DNA of 64,000 nt from Petrotoga olearia DSM 13574 (GCF_002895525.1 NZ_AZRL01000021.1:62001-126000), one strand, 5' to 3'. Numbered from the stretch's first letter, positions 27,964 to 37,815 are shown. A program made the numbers and translations. The notes: generated from the letters alone by a model not told the origin.

Positions 27964-28042
27964 ATTAAGTTAACTAAGAGAACCATTTGATAGAACTTTT
28001 TTAAAAATTTTTTGGATTCTAGAAATATGGTTTAAAATAAAA

Positions 28043-28057
28043 TTTAGAGTTTCTAAA
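28043..28057 (+). repeat. Copy D of the leader hairpin (without G+C block)
   Basis: TTTAGA-GTT-TCTAAA is a perfect 6-bp stem with a 3-base loop, followed by an AGTAA-containing stretch, 48 bases before the start codon at 28091. The same 15-mer occurs exactly at 30971-30985, and related versions occur near 22137 and 61556, each about 50 bases before a start codon. Confidence 0.5.
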
Positions 28058-28090
28058 TAAAGTAATATTTAAAAACTTAGGAGGAATGAG

Positions 28091-29557
28091 ATGATAGATT
28101 TAACTGTTAATAAAGACGTGTTAGAAAAAGTTGTCGAAAGGGCTAAAGAGAACAACATTATTATACCAACCTTTGCTCAAATGCGAAACCCTGAATTGAT
28201 TCCTGATGAAATCAAACAAAGGTTAAAAAATATCAGCTTATGGGACATTAACTCTTTTAACTTATTCAGAATTACTTGGAAAAACGAACCTGTTCCAAAA
28301 GGTGGTCTGTATGGGGATGTAAATTACTTTGAGTTACCATCTGAATTAACAGGTGTTAAAGCTCGGATCGTTGCATTAGTTGGTAAATGGTTTCCAACCG
28401 GGTCTCACAAAGTTGGTTCCACCTTTGGTTGTCTTGTGCCAAGACTTGTGACTGGTCAATTTGATCCTACTAGTCAAAAAGCAGTTTGGCCTTCAACAGG
28501 CAACTATTGCCGTGGAGGTGCATATAACTCTCAGCTTTTAGGATGTGAATCCATAGCTATACTTCCTGAAGGCATGAGTAAAGAAAGATTCGAATGGTTG
28601 TCAAAAGTTGCAGGGGAAGTAATTGGAACACCAGGGAGTGAGAGTAACGTAAAAGAGATATTTGATAAATGTAAGGAATTAAAGTCTACTTACGACAATA
28701 TTGTTATTTTTAACCAATTCGAGGAAATGGGCAATCGTTTGTGGCATTATGTAGTTACTGGACCTGCTATGGAAGAGGTCTTGCAAAAAATCATGCGTGA
28801 GAAAGACAGATTAGCCGGAACAGTATTTACTTCAGGATCTTCAGGAACATTGGGATCTGGAGAATATTTAAAATCTATATATCCAAAGAGTAAATTAGCT
28901 GTATCAGAGGCATTACAATGTCCTACTTTATTAAACAACGGATTTGGTGCACATAGAATTGAAGGCATAGGAGATAAACATGTTCCTTGGATTCATAATG
29001 TTAAAAATACGGATATGGTTATCGGGGTTGATGATAATGATGCTATGAATTTAATAAGGCTTTGCAATGAACCAGAAGGAAGGGATTTTTTAAGAAAACA
29101 GGGAATTTCTTCAGAGGTTGTAGATAATTTATCTTTGCTTGGAATTTCGTCTATTGCAAATGTACTTTCGGCAATAAAATTTGCCAAATACTATGAATTA
29201 ACAGAAAAAGATGTAATAATGACAGTATTCACCGATTCTATGGAGTTATATGGTTCCAGGCTTAAAGAGTTACAAGAACAAGAAGGTAAATATAGTCAAC
29301 AAAAGGCGGCAATAGATTTTTATAGACATATATTAGGAATAAAAACTGACTTTATTCAAGAATTGAGTTATTACGATAAAAAAAGAATACACAATTTAAA
29401 ATACTATACTTGGATAGAACAGCAGGGTAAAGAACTCGACGAATTAAACGAACAATGGTACAACTGTGAAGAATACTGGGGGAATGCATTTGAAACAGCA
29501 GATAAAATTGATCAACTAATAATTGAATTTAACAAAAAAACAGGATTATTAGACTAA
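28091..29557 (+). CDS. PLP-dependent fold-type II enzyme (cysteine synthase/tryptophan synthase beta superfamily)
   Basis: The 488-residue protein has the fold-type II PLP layout: the likely Schiff-base lysine in KWFPTGSHKVGSTFG, a substrate loop WPSTGNYCRGGAYN, and a phosphate-binding glycine loop TSGSSGTLGSGEYL. It is longer than YgeX (diaminopropionate ammonia-lyase, about 400 residues) and not clearly that protein. It is paired directly with another PLP enzyme and precedes ygeY, hydantoinase and ygeW homologues, where YgeX sits in other bacteria. A role as a terminal ammonia-lyase on a purine-derived amino acid is inference. AGGAGG precedes the ATG. Confidence 0.7.
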   Translation: MIDLTVNKDVLEKVVERAKENNIIIPTFAQMRNPELIPDEIKQRLKNISLWDINSFNLFRITWKNEPVPKGGLYGDVNYFELPSELTGVKARIVALVGKWFPTGSHKVGSTFGCLVPRLVTGQFDPTSQKAVWPSTGNYCRGGAYNSQLLGCESIAILPEGMSKERFEWLSKVAGEVIGTPGSESNVKEIFDKCKELKSTYDNIVIFNQFEEMGNRLWHYVVTGPAMEEVLQKIMREKDRLAGTVFTSGSSGTLGSGEYLKSIYPKSKLAVSEALQCPTLLNNGFGAHRIEGIGDKHVPWIHNVKNTDMVIGVDDNDAMNLIRLCNEPEGRDFLRKQGISSEVVDNLSLLGISSIANVLSAIKFAKYYELTEKDVIMTVFTDSMELYGSRLKELQEQEGKYSQQKAAIDFYRHILGIKTDFIQELSYYDKKRIHNLKYYTWIEQQGKELDELNEQWYNCEEYWGNAFETADKIDQLIIEFNKKTGLLD

Positions 29558-29572
29558 TTGGAGGGGAAAAAA

Positions 29573-30820
29573 CTGAAATATGTAAAAGATTTGGTGTGTA
29601 TTTCTTGTGGAGAAAAATACGAACCGCTACCTACACAATATCTTTGCCCAAAATGTGGAGAAAAAGGCATTTTGGATGTTGAATATGATTATGAAAAGAT
29701 AAAAACAGATTGGAATAAACAAGATTTAAAAGCAAATCCAGATCCATCTATTTGGAGATATTTGCCACTTTTGCCTATAGAACCTACCACTCCCAAGCCC
29801 ACTTTAAGGGTAGGAGGAACACCTCTTTATAAAAGTAAAGTTATGGCAAAACTGCTAGGTATAGAAACTCTATACCTTAAAGATGATGGTTTAAATCCAA
29901 CAGGTTCTTTGAAAGACAGGGCTTCCGCTATAGCTGTAGTAAAGGCACAAGAAGCCGGTATGAACATTGTTTCTTGTGCTTCCACGGGGAACGCCGCTTC
30001 TTCGTTGGCAGGTAATATAGCATCTATGGGAAATGAAATGAAGGCAGTTATCTTTGTCCCTTCTAGGGCTCCGATTGGAAAGGTTACTCAGCTCTTGATT
30101 TTTGGTGCGCTTGTTCTTTCTGTAAAGGGTTCATATGAAGAGACTTTCTATCTATCCCAAGAAGCTATTAATAAGCGTGGATGGTATAACAGAAATGCTG
30201 CAATTAACCCTTATTTAGTTGAAGGCAAGAAGACATCTTCCATAGAAATAGCTGAACAATTAAATTGGGAAATGGTTGATTGGTTAGTTTACTCTGTTGG
30301 TGATGGTTGTACAATAGCAGGAGCTTGGAAAGGTGTGTATGATTTAAAACAAATCGGATTCATTGATAAGTTACCAAAGTTATTAGGTGTTCAATCTGAA
30401 GGTTGCGCACCAATAACTGAAGCTTTTAAAAAAGGTACAGATCTGATTCCCGTTCCAGAAAACACAATTGCTGATAGCATAGCAGTTGGAAAACCTCGAA
30501 ATTATATGAAAGCTATCAAAGCCATTAAAGAATCAAATGGTGATATGATCAACGTATCGGACCAGGAAATCCTAGATATGATGAAAACTTTAGGTAAGAA
30601 TACAGGCATTTTTGGTGAACCTGCTGGAGTAGCTGGGATTGCTGGCATAAAAAAAGCAGTTGAAAATGGTATAATCAAATCTTCTGAAAGTGTTGCCGTT
30701 GTGATTACAGGGAACGGTTTAAAAGATATTAAAAATGCTGAAAAAGCGGTAGGAGCTCCTTTAACTTTGCGACCAGATTTGAAAGAATTATCTCAATTAT
30801 TAAATGATTATAATTTTTAA
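29573..30820 (+). CDS. Threonine synthase-like PLP enzyme with N-terminal zinc ribbon
   Basis: About 415 residues. A zinc ribbon (CISCGEKYE and CPKCGEKG) comes first, then GGTPLYKSK, the PLP-lysine segment GLNPTGSLKDRASAIAV, the SCASTGNAASS loop, and SVGDGCTIAGAW, all as in threonine synthase-type enzymes. The best start is a CTG at 29573, six bases after GGAGGGG; an in-frame TTG at 29558 overlaps the ribosome site. It could be true ThrC, but pairing with the previous PLP enzyme ahead of purine-catabolic genes suggests a lyase for diaminopropionate or a similar amino acid. That role is inference. Confidence 0.75.
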   Translation: MKYVKDLVCISCGEKYEPLPTQYLCPKCGEKGILDVEYDYEKIKTDWNKQDLKANPDPSIWRYLPLLPIEPTTPKPTLRVGGTPLYKSKVMAKLLGIETLYLKDDGLNPTGSLKDRASAIAVVKAQEAGMNIVSCASTGNAASSLAGNIASMGNEMKAVIFVPSRAPIGKVTQLLIFGALVLSVKGSYEETFYLSQEAINKRGWYNRNAAINPYLVEGKKTSSIEIAEQLNWEMVDWLVYSVGDGCTIAGAWKGVYDLKQIGFIDKLPKLLGVQSEGCAPITEAFKKGTDLIPVPENTIADSIAVGKPRNYMKAIKAIKESNGDMINVSDQEILDMMKTLGKNTGIFGEPAGVAGIAGIKKAVENGIIKSSESVAVVITGNGLKDIKNAEKAVGAPLTLRPDLKELSQLLNDYNF

Positions 30821-30907
30821 TAACTTATTTAATAGTTGAACGATAATTTTTTATCATAACACTACAAACTATAAACAATATAAAAATAAAATCATTTTCA
30901 AAAATAT

Positions 30908-30989
30908 CGGTGGGCTGCGGGGCGAAAGAGTGCTAAAACACACTAGATGTAACTTACTTTTAAAGTGCTTTTTAGAGTTTCTAAAAGCA
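30908..30989 (+). repeat. Copy B of the dispersed leader element
   Basis: GGTGGGCTGCGGGGCGAAAG then AGTGCTAAAACACA form the G+C-rich part. A hairpin at 30966-30989 follows (TGCTTTTTAGA with TCTAAAAGCA, loop GTT, one bulged T), then AGTAAA. It precedes the ygeY-type gene. It resembles copy A block by block, with an insertion between the two parts. Confidence 0.5.
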
Positions 30990-31025
30990 GTAAATTATTA
31001 AATAAAAGGGGGGCCATCAAAATAT

Positions 31026-32228
31026 ATGAATTACAAACAAATTCTATCCAAAGCTGAAGAATATAAAAAAGATATGACTAAATTTCTCAGGGACATGATA
31101 GCTATTCCAAGTGAAAGTGGAAATGAAAAAGATGTTATTTTAAGAATTAAAGAAGAGATGGAAAAAGTAGGTTTTGACAGAATAGATATTGATCCAATGG
31201 GGAACATTTTAGGTTACATTGGCCACGGAAAACACTTAATAGCTATGGATGCTCATATAGATACAGTAGGTATTGGAGATATAAATTTATGGAATTACGA
31301 TCCTTATAAAGGTTATGAAGACGATGAAATTATCGTTGGGAGAGGAGCTAGTGATCAAGAAGGTGGAATGGCTTCTATGGTTTACGGAGCCCAGATCATC
31401 AAAGATTTAGATTTAAACGACGATTATACACTATTAATCACCGGTACTGTTCAAGAAGAAGATTGTGATGGACTTTGTTGGCAATACATAATTGAAGAAG
31501 ATAAAATCAAACCCGAATTTGTCGTTATTACCGAACCAACTTCGTGTAATATATATAGAGGCCAGCGTGGGCGGATGGAAATAAAAGTAACCACCCATGG
31601 TGTTAGTTGTCACGGTTCAGCACCTGAAAGAGGAGATAACGCTATTTATAAAATGGCGGATATTGTTAAAGAGTTACCAGTACTCCATACGTGTTTAAAG
31701 AATGATGATTTTTTAGGAAAAGGTAGCTTGACAGTTTCCGAAATTTTTTTCTCTTCTCCTTCTAGATGTGCCGTTGCAGATGGTTGTTCTATATCCATAG
31801 ATAGGAGATTGACTTGGGGAGAAAGTTGGAACGATGCTTTAAAAGAGATTAAAAATTTACCTTCATCTGAGAAGCATAACTCTGATGTGGAACTTTACAC
31901 CTATGAAAAACCATCCTACACCGGATTAATATATCCAACACAAGCATATTTCCCAGCTTGGGTATTACCAGAAGATCATCCTGTTTGTCAAACTCTCAAA
32001 GAAGCGTATCAAAACTTATTTGAAAAAAAACCTTTGGTAGATAAGTGGACTTTTTCTACCAATGGTGTTTCCATAATGGGAAGATATGGAATACCTTGTA
32101 TTGGGTTTGGTCCTGGCCATGAAGATCAAGCACATGCTCCCAACGAAAAAACATGGAAAAATGAATTGGTGAAGGCCGCTGCAATGTATGCATGCATACC
32201 TAAGTTGTATACACAAAAATACTTGTAA
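31026..32228 (+). CDS. ygeY: YgeY-family M20 metallohydrolase
   Basis: The 400-residue M20 peptidase/deacetylase-type enzyme keeps the zinc ligands in [26 protein letters not shown], the catalytic QEEDCDG and the ligand region ITEPT; the last His lies near [11 protein letters not shown]. YgeY proteins occur with molybdenum hydroxylases, hydantoinase and YgeW in purine/urate-degrading gene clusters, where they are thought to hydrolyse a ureido intermediate. That role fits the neighbours but is not proven here. Hydantoinase follows 14 bases on. GGGGGG lies upstream of the ATG, and the leader holds repeat copy B. Confidence 0.85.
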   Translation: MNYKQILSKAEEYKKDMTKFLRDMIAIPSESGNEKDVILRIKEEMEKVGFDRIDIDPMGNILGYIGHGKHLIAMDAHIDTVGIGDINLWNYDPYKGYEDDEIIVGRGASDQEGGMASMVYGAQIIKDLDLNDDYTLLITGTVQEEDCDGLCWQYIIEEDKIKPEFVVITEPTSCNIYRGQRGRMEIKVTTHGVSCHGSAPERGDNAIYKMADIVKELPVLHTCLKNDDFLGKGSLTVSEIFFSSPSRCAVADGCSISIDRRLTWGESWNDALKEIKNLPSSEKHNSDVELYTYEKPSYTGLIYPTQAYFPAWVLPEDHPVCQTLKEAYQNLFEKKPLVDKWTFSTNGVSIMGRYGIPCIGFGPGHEDQAHAPNEKTWKNELVKAAAMYACIPKLYTQKYL

Positions 32229-32242
32229 AAGGAAGGATTACG

Positions 32243-33598
32243 GTGTTAATCAAAAACGGTATCGTAGTTACTGCCACAAAAACTGAAAAAAAAGAAATTA
32301 GAATATTGGACGAAAAGATAAAACAAATAGAATCTAATTTAACTCCTTTTATGGATGAAGAGGTAATAGATGCAAGCGGAAAGTATGTTTTTCCTGGAAT
32401 TATAGATAGTCATACACATTTTAGCTTGCATGCTAGAGGTACAACCAGTATAGATAATTTCTATTGGGGAGGGCGATCGGCTGCTTTAGGAGGAGTAACC
32501 ACACACATAGATTTTGCTGATATGGAAGCTGCGTCTTTGATGAAAGGATTAGAAAATAGATTAGAAGAAACTAGAGATTCCGTGATTGATTTTCATTTTC
32601 ATATAGTTATTAACAACAACTTCGACCCACTTAAGCAAAATCATCAGCTTAAGGAGATTAGAGATTTTGGAATATCTAGTTTAAAAGCATTCACTACCTA
32701 CAAAAATATATATATGCTGTCTTCTGACAAATGGGAGCCTTTATTTAAGGCAGCTGGAGATAATGACTTAATAGTAGCTGTTCATGCTGAAGATAATGAA
32801 ATTATTGAACAAAATATTATGAATTTCCAAAAAGAAAATAAATTAGATGCTCAATATCATCCAGATATTAGGCCGAGTGAAGCTGAGCAAAAGGCAGTTA
32901 AAAAAATTTGTGAGATTGCTCATAAAACTAATGCTTCGCTATACATAGTACATCTTTCATCAAAAAAAGGTTATCAGGTAGTTAAAGAGTATAAAAATCT
33001 AAAAAATTTTAAATTGTATGTTGAAACCACACCTCACTATCTCTTATTAACAAGAGAATTATTAAAAGGTCCTAAAGCCAGATTTTATTTTATGACTCCT
33101 CCATTGAGAGAAAGTCTAGATAACGAAGCTTTGTGGGAAGGAATTCAAAAAGGCCTGATAGACGTAATTGCCACAGACCACTGCGCTTACAATGCAGAAC
33201 AAAAATCAAAAGGTGAAAATTCACTGGATATCTTTCCTGGTATTCCAGGAGTGGAAACACTTCTTCCTTTGACCTATACATACGGGGTAAATAAAGGTTT
33301 AATTTCTATAAACAGACTAGTTGAACTCCTTTCCACTAATCCAGCAAAAATTTTCAAATTATATCCACAAAAAGGAACAATAGCTATAGATTCTGACGCT
33401 GATTTAGTTATTTTCGATCCAAATTTAAAGAAAGTATTAAACAGCTCTAACACTCATTCAAAGGCGGGATACACTCCTTTTGAAGGATTTGAAGTAGATG
33501 GTCTCCCCGTTACAACCATTTTAAGGGGAAAAGTAATCGTAAAAGATAGAAATTTCCTAGGAGAAAAAGGTTTTGGAAGGTTTATAAAAGCTATATAA
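32243..33598 (+). CDS. hydA: Dihydropyrimidinase/hydantoinase-type amidohydrolase
   Basis: The 451-residue cyclic amidase has the binuclear-metal motifs IDSHTHFSLH, the carboxylated-lysine segment LKAFTTYKN, VAVHAEDNE, YIVHLSSKKG and IATDHCAY. It would open a hydantoin or dihydropyrimidine-like ring formed during purine breakdown. GTG start after GGAAGGA. It sits between YgeY- and YgeW-type genes, the order seen in urate-degradation clusters. Substrate cannot be read from sequence. Confidence 0.88.
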   Translation: MLIKNGIVVTATKTEKKEIRILDEKIKQIESNLTPFMDEEVIDASGKYVFPGIIDSHTHFSLHARGTTSIDNFYWGGRSAALGGVTTHIDFADMEAASLMKGLENRLEETRDSVIDFHFHIVINNNFDPLKQNHQLKEIRDFGISSLKAFTTYKNIYMLSSDKWEPLFKAAGDNDLIVAVHAEDNEIIEQNIMNFQKENKLDAQYHPDIRPSEAEQKAVKKICEIAHKTNASLYIVHLSSKKGYQVVKEYKNLKNFKLYVETTPHYLLLTRELLKGPKARFYFMTPPLRESLDNEALWEGIQKGLIDVIATDHCAYNAEQKSKGENSLDIFPGIPGVETLLPLTYTYGVNKGLISINRLVELLSTNPAKIFKLYPQKGTIAIDSDADLVIFDPNLKKVLNSSNTHSKAGYTPFEGFEVDGLPVTTILRGKVIVKDRNFLGEKGFGRFIKAI

Positions 33599-33617
33599 TC
33601 ATACTGGAGGAGATAAA

Positions 33618-34628
33618 ATGAACACACTTTTTAGGGGAAAGGATTTTATAACTACACAAGAGTGGAGTAAAGAAGAATTAGAAACTGTTTTTGAATTATC
33701 TAATGAACTTAAAATGAGGTTTGCATTAGGAGAACCTACTGATCATTTGTTAAGATCAAAAACAATCTTCATGATGTTTTTCGAACAATCTACACGAACT
33801 CGAAATTCTATAGAAGCTGGTATCACTCAACTGGGAGGACATGCTCATGATCTGACCCCGGATAAGATGCAACTTTCTCACGGAGAATCGGCAAAGGATA
33901 CTGCTATTGTTTTGAGTCGCTTTGGACACGCAATAGCAATAAGAAACTGTTTCTTTGGAATCGGCAACAATTACATGAGAGAGGTTGCAAAATATGCGGA
34001 TGTACCTGTTATTAACCTTCAAGATGATTTCTACCATCCTTTACAAGGTTTGGCGGATTTGATGACAATAAAAGAAAAATGTGGTAATGATCTTAGAAAT
34101 ATTAAAGTCACTATATCTTGGGCTTATGCAACATCCCATGCAAAACCTTTGTCCGTACCTCAAACACAAGCATTACTATTTACAAGATATGGAATGGACG
34201 TAACTATCGCTCATCCAAAAGAATTCCCACTTATGCCCGAACTCATGGAGCAAGCAAAACAAAACGCAGAAAAACATGGCGGAGGTTTAAAGTTCACAAA
34301 CGATATGGATGAGGCTTTCGATGGGGCACAAATTGTAATTCCAAAGAATTGGGGTGGATTTTTGGGAGTCGAAGATCCTGATACAGATGAAGGAAAAAAA
34401 CAGATGAAGGAAAATCTTGAAAAACACAAAGATTGGATCTGTGATGAAAGAAGAATGTCTTTAGCCGATAAAGATGTTCTTTATATGCACGCGATGCCTG
34501 CAGACAGAGGTAAAGAAGTAACAGATCCTGTTATAGATGGCCCTCATTCTATAATATACGATGAAGCTGAAAATCGTTTACATACAGCAAAAGCAATCAT
34601 GGCTTTGACTATGGGAGGAAGGCCCTGA
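33618..34628 (+). CDS. ygeW: YgeW-type carbamoyltransferase
   Basis: The 336-residue aspartate/ornithine carbamoyltransferase-family protein has the carbamoyl-phosphate site FFEQSTRTRNS and HPLQGLADLMT. The ornithine or aspartate specificity loops are not typical; the end MHAMPADRGKEVTDPVID is like YgeW. It is shorter than the E. coli YgeW (about 396 residues). In anaerobic purine catabolism the enzyme is thought to phosphorolyse a ureido amino acid to carbamoyl phosphate, which a carbamate kinase (not in this window) can use to make ATP. GGAGG precedes the ATG. Confidence 0.85.
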   Translation: MNTLFRGKDFITTQEWSKEELETVFELSNELKMRFALGEPTDHLLRSKTIFMMFFEQSTRTRNSIEAGITQLGGHAHDLTPDKMQLSHGESAKDTAIVLSRFGHAIAIRNCFFGIGNNYMREVAKYADVPVINLQDDFYHPLQGLADLMTIKEKCGNDLRNIKVTISWAYATSHAKPLSVPQTQALLFTRYGMDVTIAHPKEFPLMPELMEQAKQNAEKHGGGLKFTNDMDEAFDGAQIVIPKNWGGFLGVEDPDTDEGKKQMKENLEKHKDWICDERRMSLADKDVLYMHAMPADRGKEVTDPVIDGPHSIIYDEAENRLHTAKAIMALTMGGRP

Positions 34629-34651
34629 TCATTATTTGGAGGTGAACAATC

Positions 34652-36940
34652 ATTTTTAAAAGTGTTAATCAACCAAAAAAGCGAATAGACGCATACGAAA
34701 AGGTTACTGGAAAAGCTAAATTTGCAGATGATTTAGAATTTCCAAATATGTTGTATGCAAAGGTTCTAAGAACTAAGTATCCTTCTGCAAAAATATTGAA
34801 CATAAACTTAGATGAAGCTAAAAAGATTCCTGGGGTAAAAGCAATTATAACTGCAAAAGATATACCAAATAACGAATTTGGTGTTATCATCCCAGACCAA
34901 CAAGTTTTGGCTAAAGAAAGGACTTATTTCATAGGTGATGGAATAGCCTTGGTCGCTGCAGAAACTCCTGAGATAGCAAAAAAAGCGGTTGAAAGTATAA
35001 AAGTAGAATACATGGAGCTCCCTGGAATTTTTGATCCATTAGAGTCAAGAAATGCACCAACTATCCATGAAGATAAAGACAATAATCAGGTCATTCACCA
35101 TAAACTTAGAAAAGGAGATGTAGAAGAAGGATTTAAAAGATCTGATGTAATTTTGGAAAGAGAGTATCAAACCCAATTTGTTGAGCATGCATACTTAGAA
35201 CCTGAGGTTGTAATTGCCGTTCCTTATGAAAACAACAGTGTGGTTACTATATATGGGTCTATACAAAACCCTTTTGCTTGTCGTAACGCAGTTGCCTCTG
35301 TTCTTAAAATCGGATTCAACCAAGTTAGAATAGTTCAAAATCACATAGGAGGTTCGTTTGGTGGTAAAGATGAAGTAATTTCTTCTATGGCTGCTCGAGC
35401 TGCTGTTCTAGCTTTGAAAACGAATAGACCTGTAAAATTAAAAAATACTAGGGAAGAATCAATTATCGAAAGTTATAAAAGGCATCCTTACAAACTGAAA
35501 TACAAAGTCGGAGCAACAAAAGATGGCCAGTTACTGGCTATGGAAATTGAGGCAATTGCAGACAGTGGAGCTTACGCCTGTCAAACGCCATTTGTTACCT
35601 GGAGATCTGTTGTTCAAGCTACTGGTCCTTATGAAATTCCACACGTTAAGACAGACACTTATGGATACTATACCAACAATGTATACACTGGAGCCATGCG
35701 TGGATACGGTTCTCCTCAAGTTATATTTGCCAATGAATCCCTAATGGATGAATTAGCTCAAGAACTTGGGATGAATCCCTTGGAACTTAGATTGAAAAAT
35801 ATTTTTCACGATAATTCTGTAACAGCAAGTGGCCAAAAACTTGATAATCACAAAGTCAGTCTCGAAGAAGTGATTAAAAAAGCCACTGATTCGATCAATT
35901 TTTTAGAGAAATACAAAGAATACAGTAAAGAACAAACAGGAGATAAAAGGAAAGGAATAGGAATGGCTATAAGTTATAGAGGTTGTAGTTTAGGAGCAGA
36001 AGCTGTTGATGCCGCTGGTGTCATATTATCCATACAAAAAGATGGAACATTATATTTCTACAGCGGTTTAGCTGAAAACGGACAAGGTCTTAAAACTGCC
36101 TTCTCTCAAATTGTAGCCGAGGAATTAGGAATAGATATTGAAAAGATCAACTTTATGGTCGTTGATACATTAATTTCTCCAGATAGCGGTTCTACGGTGG
36201 CTTCTCGTGCGACATTGGTTGGTGGGAATGCAACACTCGATGCTGCTAAAAAGCTTAAGCAGAAATTAACTGATTTTCTTATAGAAAAATATAATTTATC
36301 CCACAAAGAATTAATATTTAAAGACAATTCGATTTATACTCCAAATCAAATAAAATTAATGTCTTTTGATGAAGCCGCTTCCAGTGCATACAACTCTGGC
36401 GTCTTTTTATCTTCATATGGTTGGTACAAATCACCTGAGATAAGTTGGGATGAAGAAACAGGGCAAGGCAGACCCTATTTTACATATGTTTATGGATGTC
36501 AGATAGCAGAAGTTGAAGTTGATATCAGCACTGGTGAGATAAAAGTTTTGAAAATGGTGGCTGCTCATGATGTTGGAAGAGCTATCAATCCAGCAAGCGT
36601 TCTTGGTCAATTTTATGGTGGAATATCGATGGGTCTTGGATACGGAATCATGGAAGAGTTGGATACAGACGAGGGATACATCAACAACACCAATTTTGAC
36701 GAATATTTGATACCCACAGTAAAAGATATGCCTGATATAACTCCCATTATAGTTGAAAATCCTGATCCTAGTGGGCCTTACGGAGCAAAATCCGTAGGAG
36801 AACCCACCTTAGAGTTAGGTGCAGCTGCCATAGCTAATGCGGTTGCTCAAGCAACTGGTAAAAGAATAAGATCCTTACCCATAAACTTGGAGAAAATTGT
36901 AGTAGGTCATTCTTTGAAAAAAGGAAGGAAGAAAAAATGA
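34652..36940 (+). CDS. Molybdenum hydroxylase large (Mo-cofactor) subunit, xanthine dehydrogenase type, with a non-standard ATT start
   Basis: About 762 residues. The coding frame extends upstream of the first ATG (34748): residues KSVNQPKKRIDAYEKVTGKA then KFADDLEFPNM match the N-terminus of this family. Upstream of them is a stop at 34643, and the only well-placed start is ATT at 34652, seven bases after GGAGGTG. Mo-domain motifs include HIGGSFGGKDE, MRGYGSPQ, SGLAENGQGLKT and the catalytic Glu in GAKSVGEPTLELGAA. It forms a complex with the FAD subunit and Fe-S subunit encoded next. Xanthine, hypoxanthine or another purine is the likely substrate. Confidence 0.85.
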   Translation: MFKSVNQPKKRIDAYEKVTGKAKFADDLEFPNMLYAKVLRTKYPSAKILNINLDEAKKIPGVKAIITAKDIPNNEFGVIIPDQQVLAKERTYFIGDGIALVAAETPEIAKKAVESIKVEYMELPGIFDPLESRNAPTIHEDKDNNQVIHHKLRKGDVEEGFKRSDVILEREYQTQFVEHAYLEPEVVIAVPYENNSVVTIYGSIQNPFACRNAVASVLKIGFNQVRIVQNHIGGSFGGKDEVISSMAARAAVLALKTNRPVKLKNTREESIIESYKRHPYKLKYKVGATKDGQLLAMEIEAIADSGAYACQTPFVTWRSVVQATGPYEIPHVKTDTYGYYTNNVYTGAMRGYGSPQVIFANESLMDELAQELGMNPLELRLKNIFHDNSVTASGQKLDNHKVSLEEVIKKATDSINFLEKYKEYSKEQTGDKRKGIGMAISYRGCSLGAEAVDAAGVILSIQKDGTLYFYSGLAENGQGLKTAFSQIVAEELGIDIEKINFMVVDTLISPDSGSTVASRATLVGGNATLDAAKKLKQKLTDFLIEKYNLSHKELIFKDNSIYTPNQIKLMSFDEAASSAYNSGVFLSSYGWYKSPEISWDEETGQGRPYFTYVYGCQIAEVEVDISTGEIKVLKMVAAHDVGRAINPASVLGQFYGGISMGLGYGIMEELDTDEGYINNTNFDEYLIPTVKDMPDITPIIVENPDPSGPYGAKSVGEPTLELGAAAIANAVAQATGKRIRSLPINLEKIVVGHSLKKGRKKK

Positions 36941-37815
36941 TTGAATATGATTTTTTAATTGCTAAAGATGTTGATTCTGCTTTAGAATATATGCATAAAT
37001 ATGAAAATATAAAGGTATTAGCTGGTGGAACTGATATACTGGTAGATATACATAAAGAAAGTAAAAGATTAGAAAAATTTGATTATATATTGGATATTTC
37101 TAATATCAAAGGTCTTCAATATATAAATGAAAAGGAAGATAATGTCGAGTTGGGAGCTTTGTGTACGCATACAATGTTAATCCAATCAAACGTTATCAAC
37201 AAATATTTCCCATTTCTCGTAACTGCAGCAAAAAGTATAGGTTCCGTTCAGATTAGAAACAGAGGTACCGTTGGAGGAAATATATCCAACGCATCTCCAG
37301 CAGCTGATTTAATTCCTCCTTTGATGGCTTTAAATTCTAAGATAGAGCTAAGCTCCATAAATGGGAAAAGATATATACCCTTAGATCAGTATATTGTAGG
37401 ACCTTACAAGACTAGTAAAAATCAAGATGAACTCTTAACTAAAATAATAATACCAAAAGTAGATGAAAATTATCGTTTTAGTTTTCAAAAAATTGGAAGA
37501 AGAAGAGCTTTGAATATAGCAAGACTAAACTTAGCTGTGGTTGCAAAAATAAATGAACAAGACTCAAAAATTGAAGATATAAGAATAGTTCCAGGTTCTG
37601 CAACACCTTTTCCGATAAGATTTAAGAATATAGAAAGGGAAATACTAAATCAAAAAGCCAATCAATTAAATTTGGAAGAGTTAGCAAAAAAAATAGGTGA
37701 CGAAATGGTGAAAATAACTGGCGAAAGATGGTCTACTCCCTACAAAAAGCCTGCCTTAGGGGCAATTTTCAAAAAGGCTATCATGGAGATTTCAAACTCA
37801 AGCCAAAGATTTTGA
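36937..37815 (+). CDS. Molybdenum hydroxylase FAD-binding subunit (first enzyme)
   Basis: The 292-residue medium subunit has the FAD motifs VLAGGTDILVDIH and QIRNRGTVGGNISNASPAAD, then the C-terminal CO-dehydrogenase-flavoprotein fold. It passes electrons from the Fe-S subunit to NAD or another acceptor. It overlaps the large subunit gene (ATGA) with GGAAGG upstream, so expression is coupled. It corresponds to YgfM in the E. coli cluster. Confidence 0.9.
   Translation: MIEYDFLIAKDVDSALEYMHKYENIKVLAGGTDILVDIHKESKRLEKFDYILDISNIKGLQYINEKEDNVELGALCTHTMLIQSNVINKYFPFLVTAAKSIGSVQIRNRGTVGGNISNASPAADLIPPLMALNSKIELSSINGKRYIPLDQYIVGPYKTSKNQDELLTKIIIPKVDENYRFSFQKIGRRRALNIARLNLAVVAKINEQDSKIEDIRIVPGSATPFPIRFKNIEREILNQKANQLNLEELAKKIGDEMVKITGERWSTPYKKPALGAIFKKAIMEISNSSQRF

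Noticed and set aside
30880..31020. Purine or molybdenum-cofactor riboswitch before ygeY
   Set aside because: No match to the known purine aptamer core or Moco motif was seen, and a similar element precedes tsf, which has no link to purines or molybdenum.
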